Assembly (NCBI GenBank): GCA_003598175.1
Contig: QZKN01000001.1
Coordinates: 1-41,694 of the forward strand
Length of the DNA stretch: 41,694 nucleotides
DNA from: Candidatus Omnitrophota bacterium
Lineage (GTDB): Bacteria > Hinthialibacterota > Hinthialibacteria > Hinthialibacterales > Hinthialibacteraceae
Direction: 5' to 3'
Position 1 is the first letter of the stretch; each line of letters starts with the position of its first letter. Under the pieces are notes generated by a model. That model was given only the letters and a program-made list of their open reading frames with translations, was not told the origin of the DNA and ran no database searches. Below are positions 1-11,798 of the stretch, piece after piece. The position numbers were made by a program, and so were the translations under genes.

Positions 1-2047
<2,047 letters not shown>

Positions 2048-2116
2048 GGTATCCTGCGCTTTGCAGCATTACCCATCAACCTGTGCAACACTTTTACTTT
2101 TCACTTTTGAACCGAA

Positions 2117-2129
2117 TTTTCAAAGAACG
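2117..2129 (-). promoter_or_regulatory. boxA-like antitermination site in the tRNA-23S spacer
   Basis: The reverse strand reads CGTTCTTTGAAAA about 70 nt before the 23S start. It resembles the rRNA boxA consensus (TGCTCTTTAACA) bound by NusB/S10, and a similar box lies in the 16S leader. The call rests on similarity and position. Confidence 0.5.
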
Positions 2130-2199
2130 CTATTCACATGGAAGTGAATATTGATTATACCATGAATCCTCAAATGAGGATTGATTTATTGTCTATTTG

Positions 2200-2272
2200 T
2201 GGAGCTGACCGGGATCGAACCGGTGACCTCCTGCTTGCAAAGCAGGCGTTCTCCCAGCTGAACTACAGCCCC
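2200..2272 (-). tRNA. tRNA-Ala (anticodon TGC)
   Basis: The 73-nt reverse-strand sequence starts GGGGCTGTAGTTCAGCTGGG and ends CAGCTCCA. It folds as a cloverleaf, with acceptor GGGGCTG/CAGCTCC, an anticodon arm around TGC and a T arm containing GGTTCGATCC. It sits in the 16S-23S spacer after tRNA-Ile, the usual bacterial arrangement. The CCA end is not clearly encoded. Confidence 0.96.
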
Positions 2273-2293
2273 TCGCCTGTGTAACTCTCGTTA

Positions 2294-2369
2294 TGGGCCT
2301 GACAGGAGTTGAACCTGTGACCTTTCGCTTATCAGGCGAACGCTCTAACCGCAACTGAGCTACAGGCCC
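2294..2369 (-). tRNA. tRNA-Ile (anticodon GAT)
   Basis: The 76-nt reverse-strand sequence begins GGGCCTGTAGCTCAGTTGCG and ends CAGGCCCA. The anticodon stem TTCGC/GCGAA encloses CTGATAA, giving anticodon GAT. It is the first tRNA after 16S in the spacer. Confidence 0.96.
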
Positions 2370-2595
2370 GGAAAGGATCCGCATACTCATGTCGCGGATT
2401 ATCCAGAAAGAACAAAATTTCAATCAGGCAGGCTTTCCTTTTTCTGTGACAATCGAGCAGAAAGATGTGTGAGTTCTACCTTGGGAGTTACCAACGGCGA
2501 ATAGTTGTATCGAAGAGAAAGGCTTCGGCCGATTTCTAATGAAAAGGGCGCTTTTTCATCCTTTCCGAATCGATGATTCGCCGCAGGCTTATACT

Positions 2596-4163
<1,568 letters not shown>

Positions 4164-4332
4164 TATTTGAAATCTGTTCTTCACAGATTGTTTGCTGTTG
4201 TGAGAACGCCAACATTTAATTGACGCTGCTCGGATTTGTTACTTAGAGTTTCTTCACTTGGTTGATCGCGGTTTCCCGCGAACGAACTCAAGGGAGAAAC
4301 AGGGTCTCACACATGCTTGTGTATCTGCTCGA

Positions 4333-4345
4333 TTGTCAAAGAACA
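4333..4345 (-). promoter_or_regulatory. boxA antitermination site in the 16S leader
   Basis: The reverse strand reads TGTTCTTTGACAA, close to the rRNA boxA consensus TGCTCTTTAACA. It lies between the proximal promoter and 16S, where the NusB/NusE antitermination complex would load. Confidence 0.6.
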
Positions 4346-4429
4346 AGGAACGTTGGTTCATTCCTGTCGTTTCCAAAATAATACCCGCTCGTTTTCACTC
4401 ACTTCCGTGCACGTTGCGGGCGAAAGAAG

Positions 4430-4458
4430 AATATAGCCGATTTCGCAAATCCTGTCAA
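4430..4458 (-). promoter_or_regulatory. rRNA promoter, proximal
   Basis: On the reverse strand there is -35 TTGACA (4458-4453), a 17-nt spacer and -10 TATATT (4435-4430), a near-perfect sigma-70-type promoter. It is about 270 nt upstream of 16S and is followed by TCGCCCGCAACG, shared with the distal promoter. Confidence 0.8.
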
Positions 4459-4524
4459 CTGGTTCTTCTTTCTTTTTTTCAATTCCACAAGGAAAAGTTT
4501 TCTTTTCCTGTTCAGCGAGAGAAG

Positions 4525-4552
4525 ATTCTAACCGGTTCCAACTTTCCGTCAA
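4525..4552 (-). promoter_or_regulatory. rRNA promoter, middle (weaker candidate)
   Basis: On the reverse strand there is -35 TTGACG (4552-4547), a 16-nt spacer and -10 TAGAAT (4530-4525). It lies between two stronger promoters. It lacks the downstream module shared by the other two, so it is less certain. Confidence 0.5.
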
Positions 4553-4718
4553 CCCCTTCTCTCACTCGTTTCGAAATTTTTCTAAGTCATTTATTTTTCT
4601 TAACTTGGATCGGTTAAGATTCCTCGCGATTCCCGTGGGAACGTCCGGTCATCTCATCCTTTCGAAACGATGCCCGCTCCGTGACATGCTTTGCTGTCTC
4701 CGTTGCGGGCGAAAGGAA

Positions 4719-4746
4719 AATATAGCAGAATTCGATTTGCCGTCAA
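4719..4746 (-). promoter_or_regulatory. rRNA promoter, distal
   Basis: On the reverse strand there is -35 TTGACG (4746-4741), a 16-nt spacer and -10 TATATT (4724-4719). Downstream sequence TCGCCCGCAACG matches that after the proximal promoter, which indicates duplication of a promoter module. Confidence 0.75.
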
Positions 4747-4968
4747 CCCATTTCTCTGTTTTTTTTTCATTCCCCCGTTTTTTTATTTCCCCTCATCGCC
4801 CAACCGCTCCTCCTTACCTCAAAAACAATGAAGCAAACAGAAACATAACCACAATAAAATCAAATGCTAACAAATCATTTTCGTTCGAAAGACTCAACGG
4901 TTCCCCTCTCAAACAATTTTTTTTTTTCACGTTTTTCTCATTCCCGCATCCAATAGACCTTCAACATC

Positions 4969-5865
4969 TCATCCCCATAATGATTGATCACCTTGTACCG
5001 CGATTTTTCCGGTTTCCGGCGTTGCGGTCAACACCATCGGATTGTTTCCCATCGCGTCAGCGTAACGCATATCGAATGACAGGTCCGTAGGAGTGGTTGC
5101 AGCATCCGTATCGGAGCGGAGTGAAAGAGCAATCATTTTTCGGCCGTCTTTGGAAAATCCGACGCTGCTCAAACTTTGATTGTCGAGCCGAGAAAAAGAA
5201 TAACGGGGAACTCCGATTTCAAAATCAACGAGGAAAACAGGAAATTCTATTCCGTTGGGTGAATCGCTTACATAACCGCGAATGAGAATATATTTTCCAT
5301 CCGGAGAGAATTCGAACGCATCGATTTCGTTGGTTATCCCTACCAATTTTCGCATCAAATTTCCTGATTCACACTCCCGGAATGGGATCGTTCCTTTTTC
5401 ATCTGAATTCAGAAAATCGATATGCGCCATCGAGGGAATCCGGAAAGAGAAAACCGTTCTTCCATTGTAATTCGTTACGGCGAAATCACCCAATTGAATG
5501 ATATCCATCCCGATCAGGACCTCGAAATCACCGCTGATTTTTCCTTCGGTAACCCTCACACCGGAAATCATGTATTTATTTGGTAATTCGATGTTGACCA
5601 AATAAACATCGGAAAGCATTTCACCGCTGACCGTCAACGTTTTTGCTTTCCCGATGGGTTTCAGTTCGCATTCTTCGACAACGTTTCGAGTGAGTGCGGA
5701 ATTGGTCGCTCCCGTATCCCATATGGCCTTATATGGTTTGACGATTCAATTTTTGGGAGCACCTTTGTCGGGTGAATATGCCAAACAAATTAAAATTTCA
5801 CACACAAGAACTTTTGTTTTTCCGGTATATTCGATAGTGAAGGCATATTGAGGAGGATTTGTCAT
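4969..5865 (-). pseudogene. retropepsin-like aspartic protease with internal TGA and an unrelated tail
   Basis: Reading from ATG at 5865, the frame gives 39 codons (MTNPPQYAFTIEYTG...), then TGA at 5748-5746, then continues in the same frame to a stop at 4969. Just after the TGA comes WDTGAT (Asp about residue 50), the catalytic motif of retroviral-type aspartic proteases. Further on is VLIGMDII, the hydrophobic-Gly motif that closes this fold. Bacterial members have an N-terminal beta segment before the (A/I)WDTGA motif, so the stop truncates a normal protein. No good restart is seen, and the open frame beyond the TGA opens only with TTG at 5637, after the catalytic Asp. The last ~120 residues do not belong to the family: FEFSPDGKYILIRG and VGFSKDGRKMIAL look like two WD40/TolB-type propeller blades, suggesting fusion by deletion. 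The gene starts 9 nt after the DUF5678 stop, so the two were co-transcribed. Sequencing error at the TGA cannot be excluded. Confidence 0.75.
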
Positions 5866-5874
5866 GGATGAATC

Positions 5875-6120
5875 TTATTCGAATGATACTCTTGAATGAA
5901 ACGATTGTGTATAACTCTCAACGCCAGGTTCAAATTTTTGGATTAGAAACGAACCAATTTCTTCTTTTTTTGAGGTCTCTTCCATCGCTTCCAACTCGTT
6001 TTCATACACCCCTATAACCTTGCAGTTCTTGATGACGATGTGATTCCCGTTGTATTGTTGCACAAGATTGTCTTGATTATCCAAGTAATATTGGAATTCC
6101 CGGTCTAAATGAGAGTACAT
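5875..6120 (-). CDS. DUF5678-type small protein, partner of the retropepsin gene
   Basis: This 81-residue protein starts MYSHLDREFQYYLDNQDNLV and has the pattern YNGNHIVIKNCKVIGVYENE and a C-terminal EPG(V/S)E.YTQ.FHSRV segment. I associate this pattern with small bacterial proteins encoded just ahead of retropepsin-like proteases. An upstream ATG at 6135 overlaps the Shine-Dalgarno itself. GGAGGTG placed 6 nt before the ATG at 6120 decides for the shorter form. The biochemical role is unknown. It is intact although its partner is broken. A good promoter (6159-6188) sits about 40 nt upstream. Confidence 0.75.
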   Translation of the reverse strand: MYSHLDREFQYYLDNQDNLVQQYNGNHIVIKNCKVIGVYENELEAMEETSKKEEIGSFLIQKFEPGVESYTQSFHSRVSFE

Positions 6121-6158
6121 CAGAATCACCTCCATTTTATTGCGTCCGTTCCTTTATT

Positions 6159-6188
6159 ATGATACTGAATCGGATGATGAATTGTCAA
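6159..6188 (-). promoter_or_regulatory. promoter of the DUF5678/retropepsin cassette
   Basis: On the reverse strand there is -35 TTGACA (6188-6183), an 18-nt spacer and -10 TATCAT (6164-6159). The DUF5678 start codon is 39 nt downstream of the -10. Confidence 0.6.
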
Positions 6189-6322
6189 CCGGATTTTTAT
6201 TTATGTGACATGTTTCAAAGTTTCGCAGGGTGGATTCTGTCGTTTGCACCCATCGTGTTACCCTCAACCGGATTTGATGGATTAATAATACGAAACTCAT
6301 AATATAAAAATTGCAATCCAAT

Positions 6323-7948
6323 TTACCGAAAGATGACAAACAGGCTGGTCGAAACGGTGATCATGACCATCCACCAGAACAGGAGGTTGCGCGGAAAGGC
6401 GTTTCGCCGCTGTTCCGAGGCAGGCAGACGCGACCATTGCCGGTTCCAGATAATGTCGGGATCATAGGACTCATCCGGGCGACGTGAGAAAGAGAATGTC
6501 GTGACTATCAGAGCAAGCAGACAGATTCCCCAATTGACGGCGGCGCGATTCAAGAGCGGCTGCAGCCATGCGATGCCGCTCTCTCCCCATGTCTCACCGA
6601 TGATTTTCAAGACCACACCGCTGACAATGCCGAAAATCAACGTAAAGGTGGCGGCGCGGCCATGCGCGCGCGGCCAAAGGAAAGCAGCCAGGAAGATGAC
6701 ACAAATCGGGGGCGCCAGGAACGCGGCCATGTCTTGAATATAAATGAATATTCCGCCTTCCCACCATAGCAGGAATGGAGCGAAAACCGTGCCGATGAGG
6801 ATGATCGCAAAAGTCGCCCAGCGGCCGACGGCAACCAGCTCCGCTTCGGTTGCGTTCTTCTGCAAATAGCGTTTGTGTACGTCCATCGACCAAATCGTGG
6901 AGGCGGAATTCAGAACGCTGGAAACGGTGCTCATGATAGCGGCGATCAAGGCGGCCAGCAACACGCCTTTTCCGACCGGCGGAAGGAATTCGTTGATCAT
7001 TTTGACGTAAACGGCGTCTTCGGCCAGGACGTTCGGACCGAATTTGGCGAAGGCGACCAGGCCGGGAAAGACGATGATGAAGGGGAGAAACACTTTGATG
7101 AAAGCGCAGCCGATCACGCCCATTTTGGCGTCCCACTCGCTTTTCGCGCCAAGACAGCGCTGTATGTAGAACTGATTGGTCCCGACATACCACAGCGAAA
7201 GCGTAAACCAGAATGTGGCCACCCCGGTCCACGGGGAAATCTTGTGATCCGCCGGCAGGATGAGGCGGAAGCGGTTGGGATCGGCGTCGGCGTTGATTTG
7301 AATCACGTTCCTGATGCCTCCGACGTCCATCGAACCGAGAACGACCAGCAGCAGCCCGCCGCCGACCAGAATCAACACTTGCAGCACGTCGGTCCACACC
7401 ACCGACAACAAGCCGCCATAAATGCAATATGCGGCCGTGGCGGCGGAAATGAGCAGGATGCAGCCAACAAAAATCGTGTTGATATCCGCGAGGGATTGCT
7501 GCAACACCATTTCATACACGATGCGTCCGCCTGCATAGAGCGCCGGCGCCAGCACCACCAGGACCATGTGAAAAAGGGTGAACAGCGCGAACACGTTGCG
7601 GGTGGAGGCGGAATAACGTTTTTCGAGAAATTCAGGAATGGTATACAATTTCTTGCGGTAAAAAAATGGCAGGAAAATCCAAATCAGGATGGAATAGGGG
7701 ATGAAATTCCCCCACTCGAACGTGGCCGGCGCCAGCCCGAATGCATACGCCGTGCCGACCATGCCGACAAAATGTTCGGTGCCGATGTTGGAGCCGGTCA
7801 TGGACATCGAAATGGCATACCACGGCAGCTTGCGACCCGCGAGAAAATACGAATCCGAGGTATTGACCTCTTTGCGGGCGACCCAAAATCCAATGCCTAA
7901 CGTGATGACGAAGTAAAGCGCAGTAACCAGTAAAACCGTGATGTCCAT
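6323..7948 (-). CDS. sodium:solute symporter (SSS family), probably sugar-type
   Basis: This 541-residue inner-membrane protein has about 13-14 hydrophobic helices and no signal peptide (starts MDITVLLVTALYFVITLGIG). The N-terminal signature YFLAGRKLPWYAI, then SMTGSNIGTEHFVGM in helix 2 and the broken helix region, are typical of the SGLT/vSGLT branch, which couples Na+ entry to uptake of sugars or related solutes. The substrate cannot be read from sequence. Length is normal for the family. AAAGG lies 9 nt before the start. It has no operon partner: the downstream DUF5678 cassette has its own promoter and the upstream gene is divergent. Long antisense ORFs over it are GC-driven shadows. Confidence 0.93.
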   Translation of the reverse strand: MDITVLLVTALYFVITLGIGFWVARKEVNTSDSYFLAGRKLPWYAISMSMTGSNIGTEHFVGMVGTAYAFGLAPATFEWGNFIPYSILIWIFLPFFYRKKLYTIPEFLEKRYSASTRNVFALFTLFHMVLVVLAPALYAGGRIVYEMVLQQSLADINTIFVGCILLISAATAAYCIYGGLLSVVWTDVLQVLILVGGGLLLVVLGSMDVGGIRNVIQINADADPNRFRLILPADHKISPWTGVATFWFTLSLWYVGTNQFYIQRCLGAKSEWDAKMGVIGCAFIKVFLPFIIVFPGLVAFAKFGPNVLAEDAVYVKMINEFLPPVGKGVLLAALIAAIMSTVSSVLNSASTIWSMDVHKRYLQKNATEAELVAVGRWATFAIILIGTVFAPFLLWWEGGIFIYIQDMAAFLAPPICVIFLAAFLWPRAHGRAATFTLIFGIVSGVVLKIIGETWGESGIAWLQPLLNRAAVNWGICLLALIVTTFSFSRRPDESYDPDIIWNRQWSRLPASEQRRNAFPRNLLFWWMVMITVSTSLFVIFR

Positions 7949-8281
7949 GCAACCATGCCTTTCTCATTTTCGGTAGGGGAACATGCTACCACAATCTCCA
8001 AGGCAATGGAAATCCGGAGAGAGAGAGTACAATCCCATTTTCCCTTTTCCTTCTTTTTTCTTGAGAGCGAATTGTGTACCGCATCCATATATGATATAGT
8101 ATCCTGACCGGGAATGGGCTGCGCGACGCATCTCGGATTACCGAACATCGTGATGGCAGGTTGTTTAGGGGAGTAATTTGTTTTTAGGATTCCGTTGCGG
8201 ACGGTTGTTTTGAGCAATTAGAAAAGAACCAGATCGTAACGCCTGTCGCCGATTCGGTAAATCGTACAAAGGGATGGAATC
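7949..8281. other. divergent intergenic region (333 bases)
   Basis: This stretch lies between the symporter and the membrane-protein gene. It contains the plus-strand promoter candidate at 8072-8100. No RNA gene, repeat or further gene was recognised, and the minus-strand ORF over it (7897-8217) has no family features. Confidence 0.4.
8072..8100 (+). promoter_or_regulatory. promoter candidate for the 8282/9031 operon
   Basis: There is -35 TTGTGT (8072-8077), a 17-nt spacer and -10 TATAGT (8095-8100). It is about 180 nt upstream of the first gene. The -35 is imperfect. Confidence 0.35.
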
Positions 8282-9028
8282 ATGGCGAATAAAAAATGGC
8301 TTTGGATCGGCTGCGGTGGTTGTCTCAGCATGGTGATCGTTTTTATGATTCTGCTCGTGATGGGAGGATTCTGGGTCAAGAACTACGCGAATCGTATCAA
8401 ACAGAATTACGAAGTTCTGGCTTCGGACCATAGGGAGTTGGAGCGGCAATACCCGTTTACCGCGCCCGCGGATAAAACGATCGATCCGCAACGGTTCGAG
8501 AAATTTTTGAGCGTTCGAGAAACGGTGAACGCCGAAGCGCAAACCAAATTGGACTGGTTGATTCAATTCGCGCAGACGCCGAACGAAAAAAGTGGAATGA
8601 CGACCGTCGGTTTGATTCATAAATTTGTCGGCTTGCCCATCACGCTCAGCGAAATCGGCATGACTCGCGTCGATGCGCTTCGCGACGCGGCGATGTCGCA
8701 TAAGGAGTACGACCATCTGACGCGCGTCGTCGCCGCCGAGTTGTGGAGTTGGCGGGATTTGGAAGACGCCGATCCGCTCAAAACCAAGGCCGTGGTTTAT
8801 TTCAAGCCGTTGGAAGATATCCGGCAATTTCTCAACGACGCCGGAGAAAAAAATCCTCATCAGGAGATCCAAGTTGGTCCTTTCGATTTGGATCGCTTCC
8901 TCGAAGCCGTCGAGTCGGAAAAAGATGAACATCACGTGAACCGTGAGTTGATCCGTTCGGGCAGCGATCGCATTGTGGCCGGTGACGCGATCATTTTTGT
9001 CGACGCCTGTTTTGTTCAGGAATTGTAA
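8282..9028 (+). CDS. single-pass membrane protein of unknown function
   Basis: This 248-residue protein has one N-terminal membrane segment (about residues 6-31, WLWIGCGGCLSMVIVFMILL). The rest is a soluble, charged, mostly helical domain (ELERQYPF, LWSWRDLED, FLEAVESEKDEHH) that would face the periplasm. I do not recognise a family. It starts ATG at 8282 with a G-rich GGGATGG stretch upstream. Its stop is 2 nt before the next ATG, so it is almost certainly co-translated with the response-regulator/phosphatase and may act in that signalling pathway, which is an inference from position only. Confidence 0.8.
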   Translation: MANKKWLWIGCGGCLSMVIVFMILLVMGGFWVKNYANRIKQNYEVLASDHRELERQYPFTAPADKTIDPQRFEKFLSVRETVNAEAQTKLDWLIQFAQTPNEKSGMTTVGLIHKFVGLPITLSEIGMTRVDALRDAAMSHKEYDHLTRVVAAELWSWRDLEDADPLKTKAVVYFKPLEDIRQFLNDAGEKNPHQEIQVGPFDLDRFLEAVESEKDEHHVNRELIRSGSDRIVAGDAIIFVDACFVQEL

Positions 9029-9030
9029 CG

Positions 9031-10233
9031 ATGAATCAACCTCCCATCCCCAACGAGCAACGCCGAATTTTGATCGTGGACGACGAGAACTTGAATCTCA
9101 TTCTGCTCGAAGCGATTCTGCATAACGAAGGTTATCAGATTCGCCAAGCCCATGACGGCGAGGAGGCGGTCAAGTCCGTTTTGGAAAATCCACCCGATTT
9201 GGTCGTGATGGATGTTTGTATGCCGAAAAAGGATGGTTTTCAGGCGTGCCGGGAAATCAAGGCTTCGCTCAGCGACAATTTTGTTCCCGTGATTCTGTTG
9301 ACCAATTTGAGCGATACGGACAGCCAGGTGCAGGGACTGGATGCGGGAGCGGACGGGTATCTGATCAAACCTCCTGCGCGGGATGAGTTGCTGGCGCGGG
9401 TGCGCGCCATGCTGCGCATTCGCGACCTGCAGGAAAACCTGCGGCGATCCAAGCAGGAACTGCAAAAGACCAACCAAAAATTGTTGCGGGCGCAACAGCA
9501 AATCGAAGAAGAACTCCAGCGGGTGGGCTCCATTCAACGCTCCTTTCTTCCGGACCGCTTTCCTTACCATCCGGAGTTCGCATTCGGTTGTTATTACGGT
9601 CCTTGCGAAATGGCGGGCGGGGATTATTTCGACGTCATTGAAATCGGGAAGAATCTGTGGGGATTGTTGATCGCCGACGTGACCGGCCATGGCGCTTCTG
9701 CCGCGGTTGTCATGGCGATCACTCATACCTTGATGCACTCCTACGCGAACTCGTTTCATTATCCCAGCACCGCGTTGAAAGTCGCCAACGAAAAGCTGAA
9801 TGCGCATCTCGCTCCCACTTTTTACGTAACTATGTTTTATGGCATCCTCAACCTGGACGCGATGAAATTCCGTTTCTCCTCGGCCGGTCACGAACCCATG
9901 ATGCATTATCGCGCGAGCGAACATCGAGTGGATTATCTGCGAACCAAACATGGATTTCCTTTGAAATTGCTGGAATCGGACGATTATGACGAAGAGGAGG
10001 TTTCTGTCGGATTGAATGACAAGATTATTTTATTTACCGACGGACTCGTTGAAATTCGTTCCAGGGAAGGGGAATTGTTCGGCCCCAATCGCTTGGAAGA
10101 GTTGGCGCTCAAATATCATGACTTGAAACCACAACCGTTTGTGGATGCGATCATCGCCGAAGTGCAGGAATTTATCTTCCATCAAAGTTTCAAAGATGAT
10201 CTGACACTTTTTGTCGTACAGCGAATTACTTGA
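9031..10233 (+). CDS. response regulator with C-terminal PP2C-type (RsbU/SpoIIE) phosphatase
   Basis: This 400-residue cytoplasmic signalling protein has a receiver domain at residues 12-130, with acidic pocket DDE (17-19), phospho-acceptor D61 in VVMDVCMP, T91 and K113. A coiled coil follows at about 127-168. A PPM/SpoIIE phosphatase domain spans 170-400, with metal-binding motifs GGDYFDV (about 196-202) and IADVTGHGASA (about 214-224) and a C-terminal KDDLTLFVV. Such proteins dephosphorylate anti-sigma-factor antagonists in partner-switching pathways when the receiver is phosphorylated. No antagonist or kinase gene is adjacent. The gene is coupled to the upstream membrane protein (2-nt gap) and its end overlaps the convergent TPR gene by 8 nt. 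Confidence 0.93.
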   Translation: MNQPPIPNEQRRILIVDDENLNLILLEAILHNEGYQIRQAHDGEEAVKSVLENPPDLVVMDVCMPKKDGFQACREIKASLSDNFVPVILLTNLSDTDSQVQGLDAGADGYLIKPPARDELLARVRAMLRIRDLQENLRRSKQELQKTNQKLLRAQQQIEEELQRVGSIQRSFLPDRFPYHPEFAFGCYYGPCEMAGGDYFDVIEIGKNLWGLLIADVTGHGASAAVVMAITHTLMHSYANSFHYPSTALKVANEKLNAHLAPTFYVTMFYGILNLDAMKFRFSSAGHEPMMHYRASEHRVDYLRTKHGFPLKLLESDDYDEEEVSVGLNDKIILFTDGLVEIRSREGELFGPNRLEELALKYHDLKPQPFVDAIIAEVQEFIFHQSFKDDLTLFVVQRIT

Positions 10234-11641
10234 ATGTCGCTTCATAGCGTTGGCGAACGTCTCTGTAATTGATATCCGCCGAATAGATATTTCCATACGC
10301 TTCCCGCGCTCCCTTTTTATCCCCCAATTCATCCTTGCACTGGCCCATGTAATAATAAACGGCCTTCAATTCTTCCGACGGGATGTGGGAATAGCCGCGA
10401 TTTTTGAAGAAATCCAGCGCTTTTTCAAATTGGGTGATCGCCAGCGGGCGGTCGCCTTGCGCGCGGAAACATTGGCCGAGCAGATAGAATCCTCTTCCGG
10501 CCCAGCCGGGGGTATGGATCAGACGCTGAAGGGTGGAAATCGCATCTTCAATGCGGCCATGTTTCAGCAGCAGTTCGCCTAATTCGGCTCGTTCCTTGTC
10601 GGATTCGGGATGCTCGACCAAATGGTTGGTCAACATGCTGATGCGGTTTTTCTCGCGGTCCAAAATCAACCGTTCGAGACGAATCGATTTTTCCTTCACA
10701 TCCTGCCCCTGCTCCATTTCCTGCTGCAAAAGCGCGATCGACGCATCCAGATATTCGTCTTTGATCGCCTGATCGTGAGGATGCAGGGCCAGCAATTCTT
10801 CCAACAAATTGACGGCGATCGCCAATTCGCCGGATTGCCGCCAGACGCGCGCCTGCTCGCGGCGGGCCGGTTCGTAATCGGGATTTTTATCGAGAATCTG
10901 CGCGAGGTAGCGATTGGCATCGTCGTACAGTTTACCCTGGCGGTAATGAGCGGCGATTTCGACTCCCACTTCCTTTTTCGTGGGATCTTCCTTGAACGCC
11001 GCCAGCATTTTGTTCAATTTTTCCATAAATTCCGGCGCGCCCGGCGCTTCACGTTTTTCCTTCTCGATTTTGGCGCGGCGTTCCTTCAAATTTTCAGGGA
11101 TGCCGACGCGGGCATAAGCCCGCGCGGTGAGATCCCGCAGGCGATGCGAGATGCGGTCGTCCTTCGGGCGCAGGGATTCGAGCCGTTGATAGTGTTTCAC
11201 CGCCTCATCCAATTGGTCCATGTGCGCTAACAACTCGGCGTCGGCCTTCAATGCGGAGAGGTTTGTCGCATTGATTGACAGGATTTTTTGATAGGCTTCG
11301 TGCGCTTCGTCCAATCGTCCGACTTTTTCCGCACACCCCGCGAAATTCGACGCGGCCGCTGCATTTTGAGGTTTGCAGTGATGGAGAATGTCCAATTCCC
11401 GATACGCCTTTTCATATTGTCCCACGTTTTTTAGTAAAAAAGCCCACGCGAACTTGATCCACCACGTCACCGGCGACCATGTCTTCTGCGCTCGGGCAAT
11501 TTCAATCTCTCGAAATCCCTGCAAAACGTCGGGATTTTGCGGAAAGGAAGACTGAACCTGTTTGAAATACCGTTCCGCCAGATCGAATTCCCCTTCCTGA
11601 ATCGCCTTGCGAGCCTGCGCGATGTAATTTTGAATATCCAT
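10226..11641 (-). CDS. tetratricopeptide repeat protein
   Basis: This 471-residue protein is built largely of TPR-like helix pairs. Examples are IQEGEFDLAERYFKQV near the N-terminus, VGRLDEAHEAYQKILSINATN, MDQLDEAVKHYQRLESLRP, and GDRPLAITQFEKALDFF near the C-terminus, with a KERRAKIEKEKRE-rich linker around residue 185. There is no signal peptide, although WWIKFAWAFLL (about 61-71) is hydrophobic. TPR proteins are scaffolds and the partner cannot be told. It starts ATG at 11641 with a weak purine-rich upstream stretch. It converges on and overlaps by 8 nt the phosphatase gene. Confidence 0.88.
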   Translation of the reverse strand: MDIQNYIAQARKAIQEGEFDLAERYFKQVQSSFPQNPDVLQGFREIEIARAQKTWSPVTWWIKFAWAFLLKNVGQYEKAYRELDILHHCKPQNAAAASNFAGCAEKVGRLDEAHEAYQKILSINATNLSALKADAELLAHMDQLDEAVKHYQRLESLRPKDDRISHRLRDLTARAYARVGIPENLKERRAKIEKEKREAPGAPEFMEKLNKMLAAFKEDPTKKEVGVEIAAHYRQGKLYDDANRYLAQILDKNPDYEPARREQARVWRQSGELAIAVNLLEELLALHPHDQAIKDEYLDASIALLQQEMEQGQDVKEKSIRLERLILDREKNRISMLTNHLVEHPESDKERAELGELLLKHGRIEDAISTLQRLIHTPGWAGRGFYLLGQCFRAQGDRPLAITQFEKALDFFKNRGYSHIPSEELKAVYYYMGQCKDELGDKKGAREAYGNIYSADINYRDVRQRYEATFK

Positions 11642-11798
11642 GACGCGTGTGTTTCCTTATCAAGTTACTGAAAACGGTATCGCGACAATTCCGTTTTCGT
11701 CAATTGCCAGGACGGTTCGACGAACCATTCATTGTTCTCGATTTGCGAGTTTGGTCAATCCGGATCGGAAAGAGTCGAGCCGGTTTTCATTTTTTGAA

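Larger units (their letters stand above)
4164..4968 (-). promoter_or_regulatory. rRNA operon leader and upstream region, no protein gene
   Basis: These 805 bases hold the 16S leader with boxA and three -35/-10 pairs on the minus strand (listed separately). After the outer two promoters the initial transcript is similar: TCGCCCGCAACG, then a GCGGG segment about 25 nt later that can pair with CCCGC. The stretch 4747-4968 upstream of the distal promoter is T/A-rich, with long T runs on the plus strand, as in UP-element regions. ORFs here have no recognisable product and were left out. Confidence 0.6.

Noticed and set aside
5746..5748. TGA in the retropepsin gene read as selenocysteine
   Set aside because: No SECIS-like element was identified and family members do not carry Cys there that I know of; a nonsense mutation is simpler.
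6157..6339. 60-codon minus-strand ORF between the symporter and the DUF5678 gene
   Set aside because: No recognisable motif, it overlaps the symporter 3' end and covers the cassette promoter.
6875..7900. 341-codon plus-strand ORF across the symporter
   Set aside because: Antisense shadow of a GC-rich membrane-protein gene; the composition (His/Arg/Gln-rich) is not protein-like.
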